Shown in pieces: positions 54,446 to 63,208 of a stretch of 64,000 nucleotides of DNA. Origin of the DNA: Algoriphagus yeomjeoni (GTDB lineage: Bacteria; Bacteroidota; Bacteroidia; Cytophagales; Cyclobacteriaceae). The position numbers and the translations under genes are program-made. Under the pieces are notes generated by a model that worked only from the letters and a program-made list of their open reading frames with translations, was not told the DNA's origin and did no database searches. The stretch covers positions 186,001-250,000 of the forward strand of contig NZ_QLLK01000007.1 in the NCBI RefSeq assembly GCF_003259505.1, in the 5' to 3' direction. Within the stretch, counting starts at the first letter, position 1. Each line of letters starts with the position of its first letter.

Positions 54446-55614
54446 ATCCCTTGTCGGTTAGCTAAGAATCGCTCCGCAGCAAAACACACCGTGAAAAGCC
54501 CTAGTAACAACAAATTGAGATTGCCTCTCTTTTCCTGAGCACGCTCACTTTCCACCAAAAACCTATTTTCCAGTTGCCCTCGACTTAGTGGTACATCTTT
54601 TTTCTCAACACCAGAAAAGTCTAAAAACCTCTCGAGAATCACTTCAGGAAGCTTTCCTGATTGAACTAGTTCTGAGTGCTCAAAGTCCAATTGATCCGAC
54701 AAGGAAATCAGATTGGATCGCTCAGCAAAAGAGAAAGTATCAGAGACAAAGTAGATTTTATCTAGAGTATCCACTTTTGGAGGATTTGCAGTAAAAATCA
54801 AAGTAGCATCCTCCATACTTTCCTCCTCCACAAAATCAAACCCATAAACCTCGGTAATCGCATCAAGTGACGCTTGTACAAATACTCGCTCAGAATCGGT
54901 TATTTCGCCCAGAAAGTAAGTGAAAAGCGCTTTGTCCAAGTTGATCACTGAAGCCTCTCCTAAGGCATCAGAAATAGAATCCAGTAACCCATTTTCACCT
55001 ATTTCAAGAGCTTTTACTCCATCAATTGATATCACTTGAGTCCCTGATTTGAGAAGTTCAGCACTGCCTAGAAAGAGATTTGGCTTAAGAGGACTTAGGT
55101 AGAAATCAGATTTCAGGGCATTCACAGAATTGCTCAGATAGAGATTGAGCGAAGTCGCATCAGGAGAGATCTTGTCTAGAGCAGCTTGCAAATCGAACAC
55201 TTTTCCACCCTCTTCTAAATCCTCCAAGCTTTCAATTGGCGTCAGGTTTTCATCTGCCCAATAGACTTCTTCTTCATTTTCTAAAGCTTGCTGAAGTTCA
55301 AATTTATACTCTTCTGCCAGTTGCATATCGGGCTGAAATAGATGAAAGATTCTAGGCTCAGCAATGGTATTTGTGGAGGAAAAATAAAGCTGACTCAGCA
55401 GCAAAACCAATAATATCAGCATGAGTATTCTCAGCAAAAGAACCAAGAAATTCTCCAATCGAACCCCCTTAGCAACTGAACTTTCCTGTTCGGAGAGCCA
55501 GTGCATTGCCGCCCAATGAATCACCTGACCTTTCTTGCCTTGCCACAGGTGGATGAGGATTGGGATGCTGATTCCAAGCAAACCCCAAAGCAATATGGGC
55601 TGAAGAAACTGCAT
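54442..55614 (-). CDS. BatA-like aerotolerance-type membrane protein, no VWA motif seen
   Basis: A 390-residue protein. The N-terminus MQFLQPILLWGLLGISIPILIHLW and the second helix LLLRILMLILLVLLLSQLYF, with IHWAAMHWL between, are the BatA N-terminal domain. The rest (~90-365) is a soluble region followed by a C-terminal helix (LLLLGLFTVCFAAERFL). No DxSxS metal site of a von Willebrand A domain was found, so this is the short BatA-type form. It overlaps the DUF58 gene by 1 bp and the DUF4175-like gene by 4 bp. It probably assembles with the MoxR ATPase and DUF58 partners at the membrane. Confidence 0.85.
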   Translation of the reverse strand: MQFLQPILLWGLLGISIPILIHLWQGKKGQVIHWAAMHWLSEQESSVAKGVRLENFLVLLLRILMLILLVLLLSQLYFSSTNTIAEPRIFHLFQPDMQLAEEYKFELQQALENEEEVYWADENLTPIESLEDLEEGGKVFDLQAALDKISPDATSLNLYLSNSVNALKSDFYLSPLKPNLFLGSAELLKSGTQVISIDGVKALEIGENGLLDSISDALGEASVINLDKALFTYFLGEITDSERVFVQASLDAITEVYGFDFVEEESMEDATLIFTANPPKVDTLDKIYFVSDTFSFAERSNLISLSDQLDFEHSELVQSGKLPEVILERFLDFSGVEKKDVPLSRGQLENRFLVESERAQEKRGNLNLLLLGLFTVCFAAERFLANRQGI

Positions 55615-56483
55615 CAGGATAGGGATCTTTCGGAAAGAAATTTACTAAGAACAGCTGAAATCGAATCTGTCAATCGCACTTGAAACAAGTGAACTTTAGG
55701 TAGAAGTAGTGAATTCTTAAATCCTGATAAATAAGTTCTTATAGATTCATTATAGATTTTATCTATTGCCTTGTTATCCAGAATTACTGAACGATTTGAC
55801 TCCAAATCATGGAAGTTGAAATTCCCCTTGAGCTCAAACTTTTCCTCCTGCTTTCCTAAAATCTGGAACAAGACAATTTCTTTTTTCGGGTGTCGCATTT
55901 GCTCCACTATGTCCAGCCACTCATTTCCCTTTTGCAAAAAATCAGAAACGAGAATTATCAATTCCTTTTGCTTGCTTTTCAAAACCGGAAAGTCCTGATG
56001 AGACACAGGCCATGCTCCGGCGGCTGTCTCCTCTTCCAAAAAATATAGAATGCGCTGGAACGCTTTTGGCGATGCCGCCACCTTCTGCTCTACCCTACCA
56101 TCCTTGAGCGCAAAGTAATTCAAGGAATCGCCTTGCAAGTGCGCAAGATAAGAAAGCGAAGCAAGCAGGTTTTTAGCGTAGTCAAGCCGTTTAATTCCGT
56201 TTTCGGTATAGTTCATCGATCCAGAAAGATCTAGCATCATACGTATGCTTAAATGGCTTTCTGTCTGGGATTCTTTGATCATGTATTTCCCTGAGCGGGA
56301 AAAGTACTTCCAATCAATGCGCTTGGGATCATCACCGGGCTCGTAATACCGGTACTGCTCAAACTCGGAACCCACACCAACTCGCTTTCCAAGGTGCAGT
56401 CCGTTTTTAAGCTGCTCACTAATGATCTTAGCGGCTAGCTTCAAGTTGTTCAGTTTGATGATTTCAAGATTACTTGCCTGCAT
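55614..56483 (-). CDS. DUF58 protein
   Basis: A 289-residue soluble protein with the DUF58 signature GVGSEFEQYRYYEPGDDPKRIDWKYFSRSGKYMIKESQTES near residues 35-80. It continues into a von Willebrand A-like fold (MMLDLSGSMNY, containing D-x-S-G-S). DUF58 proteins accompany MoxR ATPases in chaperone-like complexes. The gene overlaps the MoxR gene by 14 bp and ends at the first base of the BatA-like gene. The DLSGS site suggests that this protein, rather than the BatA-like one, supplies the metal-ion adhesion site of the complex. Confidence 0.93.
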   Translation of the reverse strand: MQASNLEIIKLNNLKLAAKIISEQLKNGLHLGKRVGVGSEFEQYRYYEPGDDPKRIDWKYFSRSGKYMIKESQTESHLSIRMMLDLSGSMNYTENGIKRLDYAKNLLASLSYLAHLQGDSLNYFALKDGRVEQKVAASPKAFQRILYFLEEETAAGAWPVSHQDFPVLKSKQKELIILVSDFLQKGNEWLDIVEQMRHPKKEIVLFQILGKQEEKFELKGNFNFHDLESNRSVILDNKAIDKIYNESIRTYLSGFKNSLLLPKVHLFQVRLTDSISAVLSKFLSERSLS

Positions 56484-57474
56484 GGATAGGAAGCGCTTCT
56501 AGGATTTGGGAAATAACCGCATCAGCTTGGACGCTCTCCGCCTCTGCCCTGAAATGCAGGGAAAGTCTATGTCTCAAAACAGGAAAAGCCAATACCTTGA
56601 TATCTTCTGGAGTGACAGAATAGCGTCCTTTCACCAGTGCTCTGGCTTTGGCACAAAGAATCAATGCCTGCCCGGCGCGTGTACCAGCTCCCCACTCTAC
56701 ATAGTCTATAACAGACTGTATTTCTGAAGTATCAGGGCGAGTAGCTCGAATTAACTTATTGATGTAAACGAGCAATTGAGAATCAATATGAACTTCTCTT
56801 GTAAGCTTTTGCAAGTGTTGAATATCTGAACCGGTAAAAACTACTTCAGGCTTACCCTTGTAAGTTCCTGTCGTTTTTTCCAATACATCCAATTCCTCCT
56901 GCTCGGAAGGATAGCCAAGCTTGATGTATAAAAGGAAGCGATCGAGCTGTGCTTCGGGAAGCGGATAAGTGCCGGATTGCTCAATGGGATTTTGCGTAGC
57001 GATAATCAAAAAAGGAACCGGAAGCGGATGCTGCTGCCCTCCGTAGGTCACTACCTTCTCCTGCATCGCTTCCAGCAAGGCAGCTTGGGTTTTGGGAGGA
57101 GTTCTATTGATCTCATCTGCCAATACCATATTGGCGAAAATAGGCCCACGATTGAACTTGAAAAACTTCTTTCCTGTCTCGTGATCTTCCTCCAGGATCT
57201 CAGTGCCCAAAATATCTCCTGGCATCAGATCTGGAGTGAATTGAATTCTTTTAAAATTCAACTCCATTCCTTGTGAAAGGGAATTTACCATCAAGGTTTT
57301 TGCCAAGCCCGGAACACCTTCAAGAAGGCAGTGACCGCCTGCAAAAAGGGTAATGATGATCTCCTCGATCACAGATTCCTGACCGACGATTACTTTTGCA
57401 ATCTCCTTTTTGAGCTGAGGAATCTTAGCCACCAGCTCCTGATATAATGTTAAATCTGTGTTTTCCAAAATCAT
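56470..57474 (-). CDS. MoxR-family AAA+ ATPase
   Basis: A 334-residue ATPase with Walker A GVPGLAKT (residues 53-60), Walker B VLADEINR (~117-124), ATQNPIEQSGTYPLPEAQLDRFL as sensor 1 region, and a C-terminal lid domain. MoxR ATPases act as chaperones for metal-cofactor insertion or complex assembly with VWA proteins. It shares one base with the DUF4159 stop upstream (TAATG) and overlaps the DUF58 gene by 14 bp, so all these genes form one coupled operon. Confidence 0.94.
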   Translation of the reverse strand: MILENTDLTLYQELVAKIPQLKKEIAKVIVGQESVIEEIIITLFAGGHCLLEGVPGLAKTLMVNSLSQGMELNFKRIQFTPDLMPGDILGTEILEEDHETGKKFFKFNRGPIFANMVLADEINRTPPKTQAALLEAMQEKVVTYGGQQHPLPVPFLIIATQNPIEQSGTYPLPEAQLDRFLLYIKLGYPSEQEELDVLEKTTGTYKGKPEVVFTGSDIQHLQKLTREVHIDSQLLVYINKLIRATRPDTSEIQSVIDYVEWGAGTRAGQALILCAKARALVKGRYSVTPEDIKVLAFPVLRHRLSLHFRAEAESVQADAVISQILEALPIHAGK

Positions 57475-58088
57475 TATGTTATTGCATAAACCACTATGTT
57501 GACTCCAAACTTGGTATTATCAACCTTTAAGAATCGCTTGTTTCTGAAGTCATAATCCCACTCACAGCCGTAATCTTTATTGCTATAAAGAACTCCAATT
57601 CTGCCATTTACGACAATAGCTTTCAAGTAATCATGAATGAGGTCATCTCCCCAGCCGTTAAGCTCGAATGAAGTAGCCGGCGGGCCATCTTCGAATTCAA
57701 AGAAGCAGGAATAAATTGGGTGGTTATTGGGGATTTTCTGGAGCGCATCAGCTCCAAAGGTTTTAGCCATTTCGGCTTCAAAGGATTTTGCGAAAAGCCC
57801 ATCAATGTCATGATTGCAATCATCAGCAAAGACAAAGCCTCCGTTTTCTACATAAGTCTTGAAGTTCTGACGTTCTTCAGTAGAGAACTCCACCAACTTA
57901 TGTCCACTGATATAGCAGAAGGGACTTTTGAAAATCTCCTTACTACTCAGCTCAACTATTTTTTCCTTCTCATCCACTGGAATGGTAGTATATTCTACCA
58001 AGGAATTGAGCAGGTTGATCGGCATTCGCTGATCTGTGTCCCAATTGCCGGAATTGTATTTTATTCTGGTGAAAAAGAAAGGTTGCAT
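57474..58088 (-). CDS. DUF4159 protein
   Basis: A 204-residue cytoplasmic protein of the DUF4159 family, whose members resemble glutamine-amidotransferase-like folds and occur in MoxR/BatA operons. Features are FFFTRIKYNSGNWDTDQRMPINLLNSLVEYT, SPFCYISGHKLVEFSTEERQNFKTYVENGGFVFADDCNHD (a Cys lies in the ADDC segment) and DYGCEWDYDFRNK. There is no signal peptide, unlike many DUF4159 proteins. It is the first gene of the six-gene operon, and its promoter must lie in the repeat-filled 155-bp spacer after pmbA unless transcription reads through from tldD. Confidence 0.88.
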   Translation of the reverse strand: MQPFFFTRIKYNSGNWDTDQRMPINLLNSLVEYTTIPVDEKEKIVELSSKEIFKSPFCYISGHKLVEFSTEERQNFKTYVENGGFVFADDCNHDIDGLFAKSFEAEMAKTFGADALQKIPNNHPIYSCFFEFEDGPPATSFELNGWGDDLIHDYLKAIVVNGRIGVLYSNKDYGCEWDYDFRNKRFLKVDNTKFGVNIVVYAIT

Positions 58089-58110
58089 TTCGGTGATTAG
58101 TAAGCAGTGA

Positions 58111-58160
58111 TCAGTCGCAGTAGTCAGTCACAGTAGTCAGTCGCAGTAGTCAGTCGCAGT
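58111..58160. repeat. 13-bp tandem repeat TCAGTCGCAGTAG, 3.8 copies
   Basis: Units start at 58111, 58124, 58137 and 58150, with one G to A change in the second. The array lies between pmbA and the DUF4159 gene and pairs in inverted sense with the ACTGACCACTG array at 58196-58240. Confidence 0.9.
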
Positions 58161-58195
58161 GAACAAATCGTAATCATGGACGACTGTAAACCGAG

Positions 58196-58240
58196 ACTGC
58201 AAACTGACCACTGTAAACTGACCACTGTAAACTGTAAACT
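58196..58240. repeat. 14-bp tandem repeat ACTGTAAACTGACC, about 3 copies
   Basis: Units start at 58196, 58210 and 58224 and run into the pmbA stop codon region. They are roughly the inverted complement of the TCAGTCGCAGT array 36 bp away, so the spacer can form an extended imperfect hairpin. Confidence 0.85.
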
Positions 58241-58243
58241 GAT

Positions 58244-59566
58244 TTAAACTGCGTCTGACAAACTAGTGAACGTAAAGTCCCGAATCTTCATCGCAGGAAT
58301 TAGATCACCTCCTACTCGCTGAGGTTTGCCCATTGATTCAATATTGTTCAACATGATAATCGGACTTTCGTTGAATCGGAAGTTTTTCACAGGGAATTTG
58401 ATCTGACCATTCTCAATGTAGAAAGTACCGTCACGGGTCAAACCAGTAAACAACAAGGTCTGAGGATCGACAGCTCTGATGTACCAGAATCTAGTCACAA
58501 GCACACCTCTTTCGGTACTTTTGATCATATCTGCAATGGATTCATTTCCACCAGCGAAGATATAGCCACCTCTTCCGGGACTTGAGAGCGGTGGTACACC
58601 TTGCTTCTCTGCCCAATAGCGCGAATAGGCAAGATTTTTTACCACTCCATTTTCTACCCAGGTAGTCTTTTGCCGTGGCAGGCCATCGCCATCCCAAGGA
58701 GACGTAGGAATTTCTGTATTGGTAGGATCAGAAGTGATGGTCACACGCTCGTCAAATAACTTCTCTCCAAGTCGGGTTCCACCGCCTTTTTTACTCATAA
58801 AGCTTCGTCCCTCGTCAGCACTTCTGGCATCAAAGCCTCTTGTGAGCAAGCCTAGCAAATCTCCGGCTGCTGTAGGCTCCAATATCACGGTATATTTACC
58901 TGGCTCGATTGCCTGTGCATTTGCAGAAGCTTGCGCCTTTTGCATCGCGATGCTGGTCACATCTTTCGAGTTCAAAAGATTGACATCATTGAAATCACGT
59001 GTAGCATATCCAGATCCTGTCCCGTCGGTAGTTCTCACTGTGATAGAAAAATCCACCGAGGTGCTCGTATTATAACCGAATAGCCCTTTACTATTTCCAG
59101 TTGCTACGAACCCTGAGAAGTCTTCCAAGTAACCTGCAGCCGTCAGATCTCCTACACTGCTCACTTCGATACTATCTCCAGCTAACTTAGCACGGAATTC
59201 TGGATCAATTTTATCGGTAGCCGCACTGAATGTCGCTGCTGCAGGATAAGTTTGGGGTCCAAGCATCGGCATGTACTCCGGATTTTCTGGAGCTAACTTT
59301 GCGATTTCCTCCGCTCGTGCTACGACTTTTTTGAGCGATTCATCATCTAGTTCACTGGTGGATGATGATCCCACTTTTTTGCCAAACACCGAATTGACAC
59401 TTAGTCGAATTTCGTTGGTTTCACCACTGGTGTTGACCGTGTTTCTGGCGTATCTAATATTGCCTGTTCTTCCCCCGAAAATGGAAACTTCCATCTCGTC
59501 CGCCTTGGAATAGGAAAGTACTTTATCTATAATTTGCATTGCTTGTTCTCTAGTTAATATGGCCAT
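58244..59566 (-). CDS. pmbA: PmbA/TldE-like protein, partner of TldD
   Basis: A 440-residue member of the TldD/PmbA family. It begins MAILTREQAMQIIDKVLSYSKADEMEVSIFGG and contains VILEPTAAGDLLGLLTRGFDARSADEGRSFMSKK, GRGGYIFAGG and a C-terminal NNIESMGKPQRVGGDLIPAMKIRDFTFTSL. It lacks the HExxxH motif, as expected for the non-catalytic TldE/PmbA subunit that pairs with TldD. No signal peptide is present. It starts 16 bp after the tldD stop, so the two are one operon. Known TldD/TldE pairs degrade unfolded peptides or trim modified peptides. Confidence 0.93.
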   Translation of the reverse strand: MAILTREQAMQIIDKVLSYSKADEMEVSIFGGRTGNIRYARNTVNTSGETNEIRLSVNSVFGKKVGSSSTSELDDESLKKVVARAEEIAKLAPENPEYMPMLGPQTYPAAATFSAATDKIDPEFRAKLAGDSIEVSSVGDLTAAGYLEDFSGFVATGNSKGLFGYNTSTSVDFSITVRTTDGTGSGYATRDFNDVNLLNSKDVTSIAMQKAQASANAQAIEPGKYTVILEPTAAGDLLGLLTRGFDARSADEGRSFMSKKGGGTRLGEKLFDERVTITSDPTNTEIPTSPWDGDGLPRQKTTWVENGVVKNLAYSRYWAEKQGVPPLSSPGRGGYIFAGGNESIADMIKSTERGVLVTRFWYIRAVDPQTLLFTGLTRDGTFYIENGQIKFPVKNFRFNESPIIMLNNIESMGKPQRVGGDLIPAMKIRDFTFTSLSDAV

Positions 59567-59582
59567 AATTTCCGCGTTGAGG

Positions 59583-61226
59583 TTAAATATTTCTTCCCGT
59601 ATTGATCACGTTCACCCCGTCAAAACGGGTAGTTGAACTGCCATGAGAAACTGCTGATGATTGTGAAGGTTGGCCTTTGCCATCATTGAATGACCCAAAG
59701 AACCTGTAATCATCTTCGTCGCATATCTGGGAGCAAGAATTCCAAAATTCCTGCGTGTTGGACTGGTAGGCTACATCTTCCAGCATACCGGTGATTTCGC
59801 CATCTTTGATTTCGTAGAATAATTGACCTCCAAATTGGAAGTTGTAACGCTGCTGATCAATGGAGTAAGAACCTCTTCCAAGGATGTAAATTCCTTTTTC
59901 AACATTTTTAATCATATCTGCAGGACTCAACTTTTCTTTGCCAGGACGCAAAGAAACGTTTGGCATACGTTGGAACTGCACTGAACTCCAGTTGTCTGCA
60001 AAAGCACATCCATTGGATTCATTTTCACCCAAGATTTGTACCTGATCACGAATAGCCTGATAATTCACCAGAATGCCATCTTTGATCAGATCCCACTCCT
60101 TACATTTCACTCCTTCATCGTCATATCCTGTATTTCCAAGGGAATAAGGCTGAATCTTATCTGCAACAATATTTACTTTGTCAGAACCGTATTTGAAGTC
60201 CCCTGATTTCCATTTGTCCAGCGTGGCAAAGCTAGTACCTGCGTAATTTGCCTCATAGCCCAGCACACGATCCAACTCAAGCGGGTGTCCTACAGATTCG
60301 TGAATCGTCAGTCCCAAGTGATCAGGGTCGAGTACCAAATCATATTTTCCTGGGATCACTGATTTCGCGGAGATTTTCTCGGTGGCATGTTTCGCTGCGT
60401 TGACTGCATCTTCCACCATATCATAAGAATTCTTGTAGCTGTTAAAGCCTGCAGGATTCATCATTTTATCCTTTTCCAAGCCATCCATGTATTCATAGCC
60501 CATTCCCATAGGCGCGCTTAATGCTTGTCGGCTACGGAATCCGCCTGCTCCTTTGTTTACTGCAGTGACTGAAAACGTTGGCCAGATTCTATGAATATCC
60601 TGATCAATATAAGATCCGTCTGTAGAAGCGAAATACTTCTGCTCATTGATTATAAATAAGGCGGAATTGACAAAAGCAGCACCGTTGTCCATCGCAGAGT
60701 TGTTGACGTTTAGCAAAAGATCGATTTTATCCTTAACAGGGATTTCCATCGCATTCTTCTGAATCGGGGTATTCCAGGTCACTTCACCATGGCCGCTTAC
60801 TGGAGCTAGCACAACGGGTTCTTTTTGCAATTTGGAATTAGCTTTTGCGATAGCTACAGCAGTTTCTGCACAGCTCTTAATTCCATCTGGGGTCACATCT
60901 GAAGTGGCAGAAAATCCCCATGTGCCATTTGCTATCACTCGAATACCAACGCCAAACGTCTCAGAGTTTGAGATATTTTGAACATTCTTCTCTCGTGTGC
61001 TTACGTTTTGGCGCAGATATCTTCCGATCCGAACATCTGTATACGTAGCTCCTTTGGACTTAGCAGCATTCAAAGCAATGTCTGCAAGTACTTTTTTGGC
61101 AGCCGGATCCATTCCTGGTATAAGCAGCTGCTCAGCCGAGACAGGATTTCCCATCATGACTAAGCCGGATGTGGCTAGAGCGCCGAGCCCCATTCCGGAA
61201 AGGTGGATAAAATCTCTTCTTTTCAT
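59583..61226 (-). CDS. tldD: TldD-like metalloprotease subunit with Tat signal
   Basis: A 547-residue TldD-family protein. The zinc motif H-E-S-V-G-H (in LTIHESVGHPLELDRVLG, about residues 308-313) marks it as the catalytic subunit. The N-terminus MKRRDFIHLSGMGLGALATSGLVMMG is a twin-arginine signal, with the RRDFIHL consensus and a hydrophobic stretch, which is absent from cytoplasmic E. coli TldD. If exported, the partner PmbA, which lacks a signal, would have to be co-exported or the pair split. It is the first gene of a unit that leads through pmbA to the MoxR operon. Start at 61226 from the signal. Confidence 0.92.
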   Translation of the reverse strand: MKRRDFIHLSGMGLGALATSGLVMMGNPVSAEQLLIPGMDPAAKKVLADIALNAAKSKGATYTDVRIGRYLRQNVSTREKNVQNISNSETFGVGIRVIANGTWGFSATSDVTPDGIKSCAETAVAIAKANSKLQKEPVVLAPVSGHGEVTWNTPIQKNAMEIPVKDKIDLLLNVNNSAMDNGAAFVNSALFIINEQKYFASTDGSYIDQDIHRIWPTFSVTAVNKGAGGFRSRQALSAPMGMGYEYMDGLEKDKMMNPAGFNSYKNSYDMVEDAVNAAKHATEKISAKSVIPGKYDLVLDPDHLGLTIHESVGHPLELDRVLGYEANYAGTSFATLDKWKSGDFKYGSDKVNIVADKIQPYSLGNTGYDDEGVKCKEWDLIKDGILVNYQAIRDQVQILGENESNGCAFADNWSSVQFQRMPNVSLRPGKEKLSPADMIKNVEKGIYILGRGSYSIDQQRYNFQFGGQLFYEIKDGEITGMLEDVAYQSNTQEFWNSCSQICDEDDYRFFGSFNDGKGQPSQSSAVSHGSSTTRFDGVNVINTGRNI

Positions 61227-61723
61227 CTATTTGTAATTTGATTTATTGTGGTTATCCCAGTACTATCGGGAGGAATCTCGCATCTCCAATGAACATCCCA
61301 GTGTGTCTCGCCTTCGACATGCCTGGCTATCTCAGATAGGCTAGATTTCTTGTGTTATTTATTTGATTTTGATTGGTCACCCCAATTAATCGGGGAAGTC
61401 TTTGGAATCTCTCAAAACGAATATTCATTATTCTATGTGGGGCATAGTGTCATGTTCGATTTCAATCAATCCTTTTTTAACGTGTATGGTTTATATTACT
61501 AAAATTACAATGGGTTTAATACTTCTCTCAAAGTACTCTTATCCTTGGATTAAGAAAAATAAAAATACAGACTCGGTAAAAAATCAGGGTGCAAATTGAA
61601 AAATCCCTTTTGACTACACGGGATTCTTAAATATTTCACCCTACTAACTCTAAAATCTATAGTGTTAAATCTGATTAACTCTTTCCTATAATATGCTTTT
61701 TACGGCCAAAAATAAATCTTAGT
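61227..61723. other. Spacer with dispersed repeat remnants
   Basis: No convincing gene was found in this 497-bp divergent spacer. About 61270-61312 holds GGAATCTCGCA and ATCCCAGTGTGT followed by TCGC and TTCGACA, the second copy of the repeat at 24650-24692. TCCCAGTACTATCGGGA (about 61257-61273) and CCCCAATTAATCGGGG (about 61380-61395) are small palindromes of similar composition. A 65-codon plus-strand frame at 61402-61599 is judged non-coding. Confidence 0.5.
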
Positions 61724-62449
61724 ATGTTAGCGCAGATGCTCAAGCCATTCTTACTCGCAATTCTTTTTTGCTTATCTCAGAATTCATTTAGTCAATGTCT
61801 CAGCCCTGCTTTATTTGAGCATGTGCTTGCTCAGCTGGATGTTGAAGAAGACAAATGCTATATGCCTTTAGTCAATTGCCTAGAGATCTCAAATGAGGAA
61901 ACAATTCTGGTGATACCTGAGATAGCAGAATCGGGTGAAGGCTATGTTGTGCTAAACAGTCACATCCTTGTCGTAAACAGTGCTAATGGAGCTATCAAAT
62001 CTTGCTTTTATAAAGAGAAAGCTTGGTTAACGGACGCTCTAAAAATTAATAGTCTTGAAATCAGCTACCAACCATACAAGCTAAATTCTACTTCTGAAAC
62101 CATTGGAATCACTATTGAGTATGAAGGAAGCAGTAGTGTATATCTAAGTGGAATTGAGGAGCTGAGTTTGTATGAAAGGAAAGGCGAAGAGATAACCCTT
62201 CTACTCGAGAACTTTGAAATTTTAAAGTTTAATGGGGATACCGATGGAATGACTAATGGAAAGTTTGAGGTACATAACAAAGCGATTGAACCAAGTTCAG
62301 TTCTTACTAATGGTTATTTCGATTTGATGGTAAAGGATTCTGTATCCAACTACCAGTTAATAGAAGGTGAAGAGAAAAACATCAATAAAAAGCTGGAAAC
62401 TGAGGTTTTGATATTCGAAAATGGTGAATACCGAAGGAGAGAAAACTGA
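61724..62449 (+). CDS. Secreted protein of unknown function
   Basis: A 241-residue protein with a signal peptide (ending around SFSQ, residue ~24; the start may be the ATG four codons later). The mature part is acidic and contains CLSPALFEHVLAQLDVEEDKCYMPLVNCLEIS, with several Cys residues early, then repeated Leu-Glu-rich stretches. I recognise no family. It stands alone, 138 bp from the alkB gene on the other strand. Confidence 0.72.
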   Translation: MLAQMLKPFLLAILFCLSQNSFSQCLSPALFEHVLAQLDVEEDKCYMPLVNCLEISNEETILVIPEIAESGEGYVVLNSHILVVNSANGAIKSCFYKEKAWLTDALKINSLEISYQPYKLNSTSETIGITIEYEGSSSVYLSGIEELSLYERKGEEITLLLENFEILKFNGDTDGMTNGKFEVHNKAIEPSSVLTNGYFDLMVKDSVSNYQLIEGEEKNINKKLETEVLIFENGEYRRREN

Positions 62450-62586
62450 TTTAAATAGTCTGAACTCTTATTCCATTTTGGATTTTTGCTTAGAACATTA
62501 GCCGTCTAGCAACTACATTTTTTCAGTTTCAAGCCTGTCCAATCCTCGGAAAGGCCAAGGGACTTGAACTAGTTTTCAGCAAAAGA

Positions 62587-63195
62587 TCACCTCACAATCG
62601 TCCGAAAAGTCAAATTGACCCTTGGCTTGGACACAAGCTTAGTTGGAGGCAATCTATGCACCCAATGTGTCTGTGTGATTCCCTTCATGACCAGCAAACT
62701 CCCATTTTCTAGGACTTGCGAAACCGTCTCTTTGGTTACTTTGTGCTTGAAAGCAAATTTCCGCTCAGCCCCGAAGCTCACCGAAGCAATCGCTCCATTC
62801 TTTTTCAGATCAGTTTCCCCATCACTATGCCAGGCCATTCCCTCCGATCCGTTGTGATATAAATTCAGTAAGCAAGAATTGAAAGTTTCTCCAGATTTCA
62901 TTTCGACGAACTCTTTTAATTCTAATAATTCTTTGGTCCAAGGCAAGGCAGTTTTTGTAGTATTAGAATAGGTGTATTCAAAAGGTTCTTCGGCGTACCA
63001 TGCTACTTTTCGTTTGGTTTCTATTCTCTTCCCAAAAATTATCGCCACATCATTCTTCCATTGAATCTCATTCAACAAGTATTCGAGATAGCTTAACGCC
63101 TGAGTTGTAGGCATGATTTTTCCAAAGTAATTCACCATACCATCCTTTGGAAGCAGATTTACATTTTCTTTCGATTCCTGATTGAATAAATCCAT
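62587..63195 (-). CDS. alkB: AlkB-type 2-oxoglutarate/Fe(II)-dependent dioxygenase
   Basis: Repairs methylated bases in DNA or RNA by oxidative demethylation. The 202-residue protein, starting at 63195 (MDLFNQESKENVNLL), has the iron ligands H123 and D125 (GMAWHSDGETD) and H180 (THWVHRLPP). It also has the 2-oxoglutarate-binding Arg residues in KPRVNLTFRTI (R192, R198). The N-terminal PKDGMVNYFGKIM agrees with ALKBH2-like bacterial proteins. A longer frame from 63279 overlaps the upstream gene and is not favoured. It lies 13 bp downstream of the Ada-like gene, an arrangement also known in E. coli. Confidence 0.93.
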   Translation of the reverse strand: MDLFNQESKENVNLLPKDGMVNYFGKIMPTTQALSYLEYLLNEIQWKNDVAIIFGKRIETKRKVAWYAEEPFEYTYSNTTKTALPWTKELLELKEFVEMKSGETFNSCLLNLYHNGSEGMAWHSDGETDLKKNGAIASVSFGAERKFAFKHKVTKETVSQVLENGSLLVMKGITQTHWVHRLPPTKLVSKPRVNLTFRTIVR

Positions 63196-63208
63196 GTTCA
63201 CTATAAAT

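Noticed and set aside
54442..55614. Full BatA/von Willebrand A protein
   Set aside because: The N-terminal BatA domain is present but no DxSxS metal site was seen in the remaining sequence.
61402..61599. 65-codon plus-strand frame resembling a small membrane protein
   Set aside because: No start context, no partner and unlikely amino acid composition; it probably arises from AT-rich spacer.
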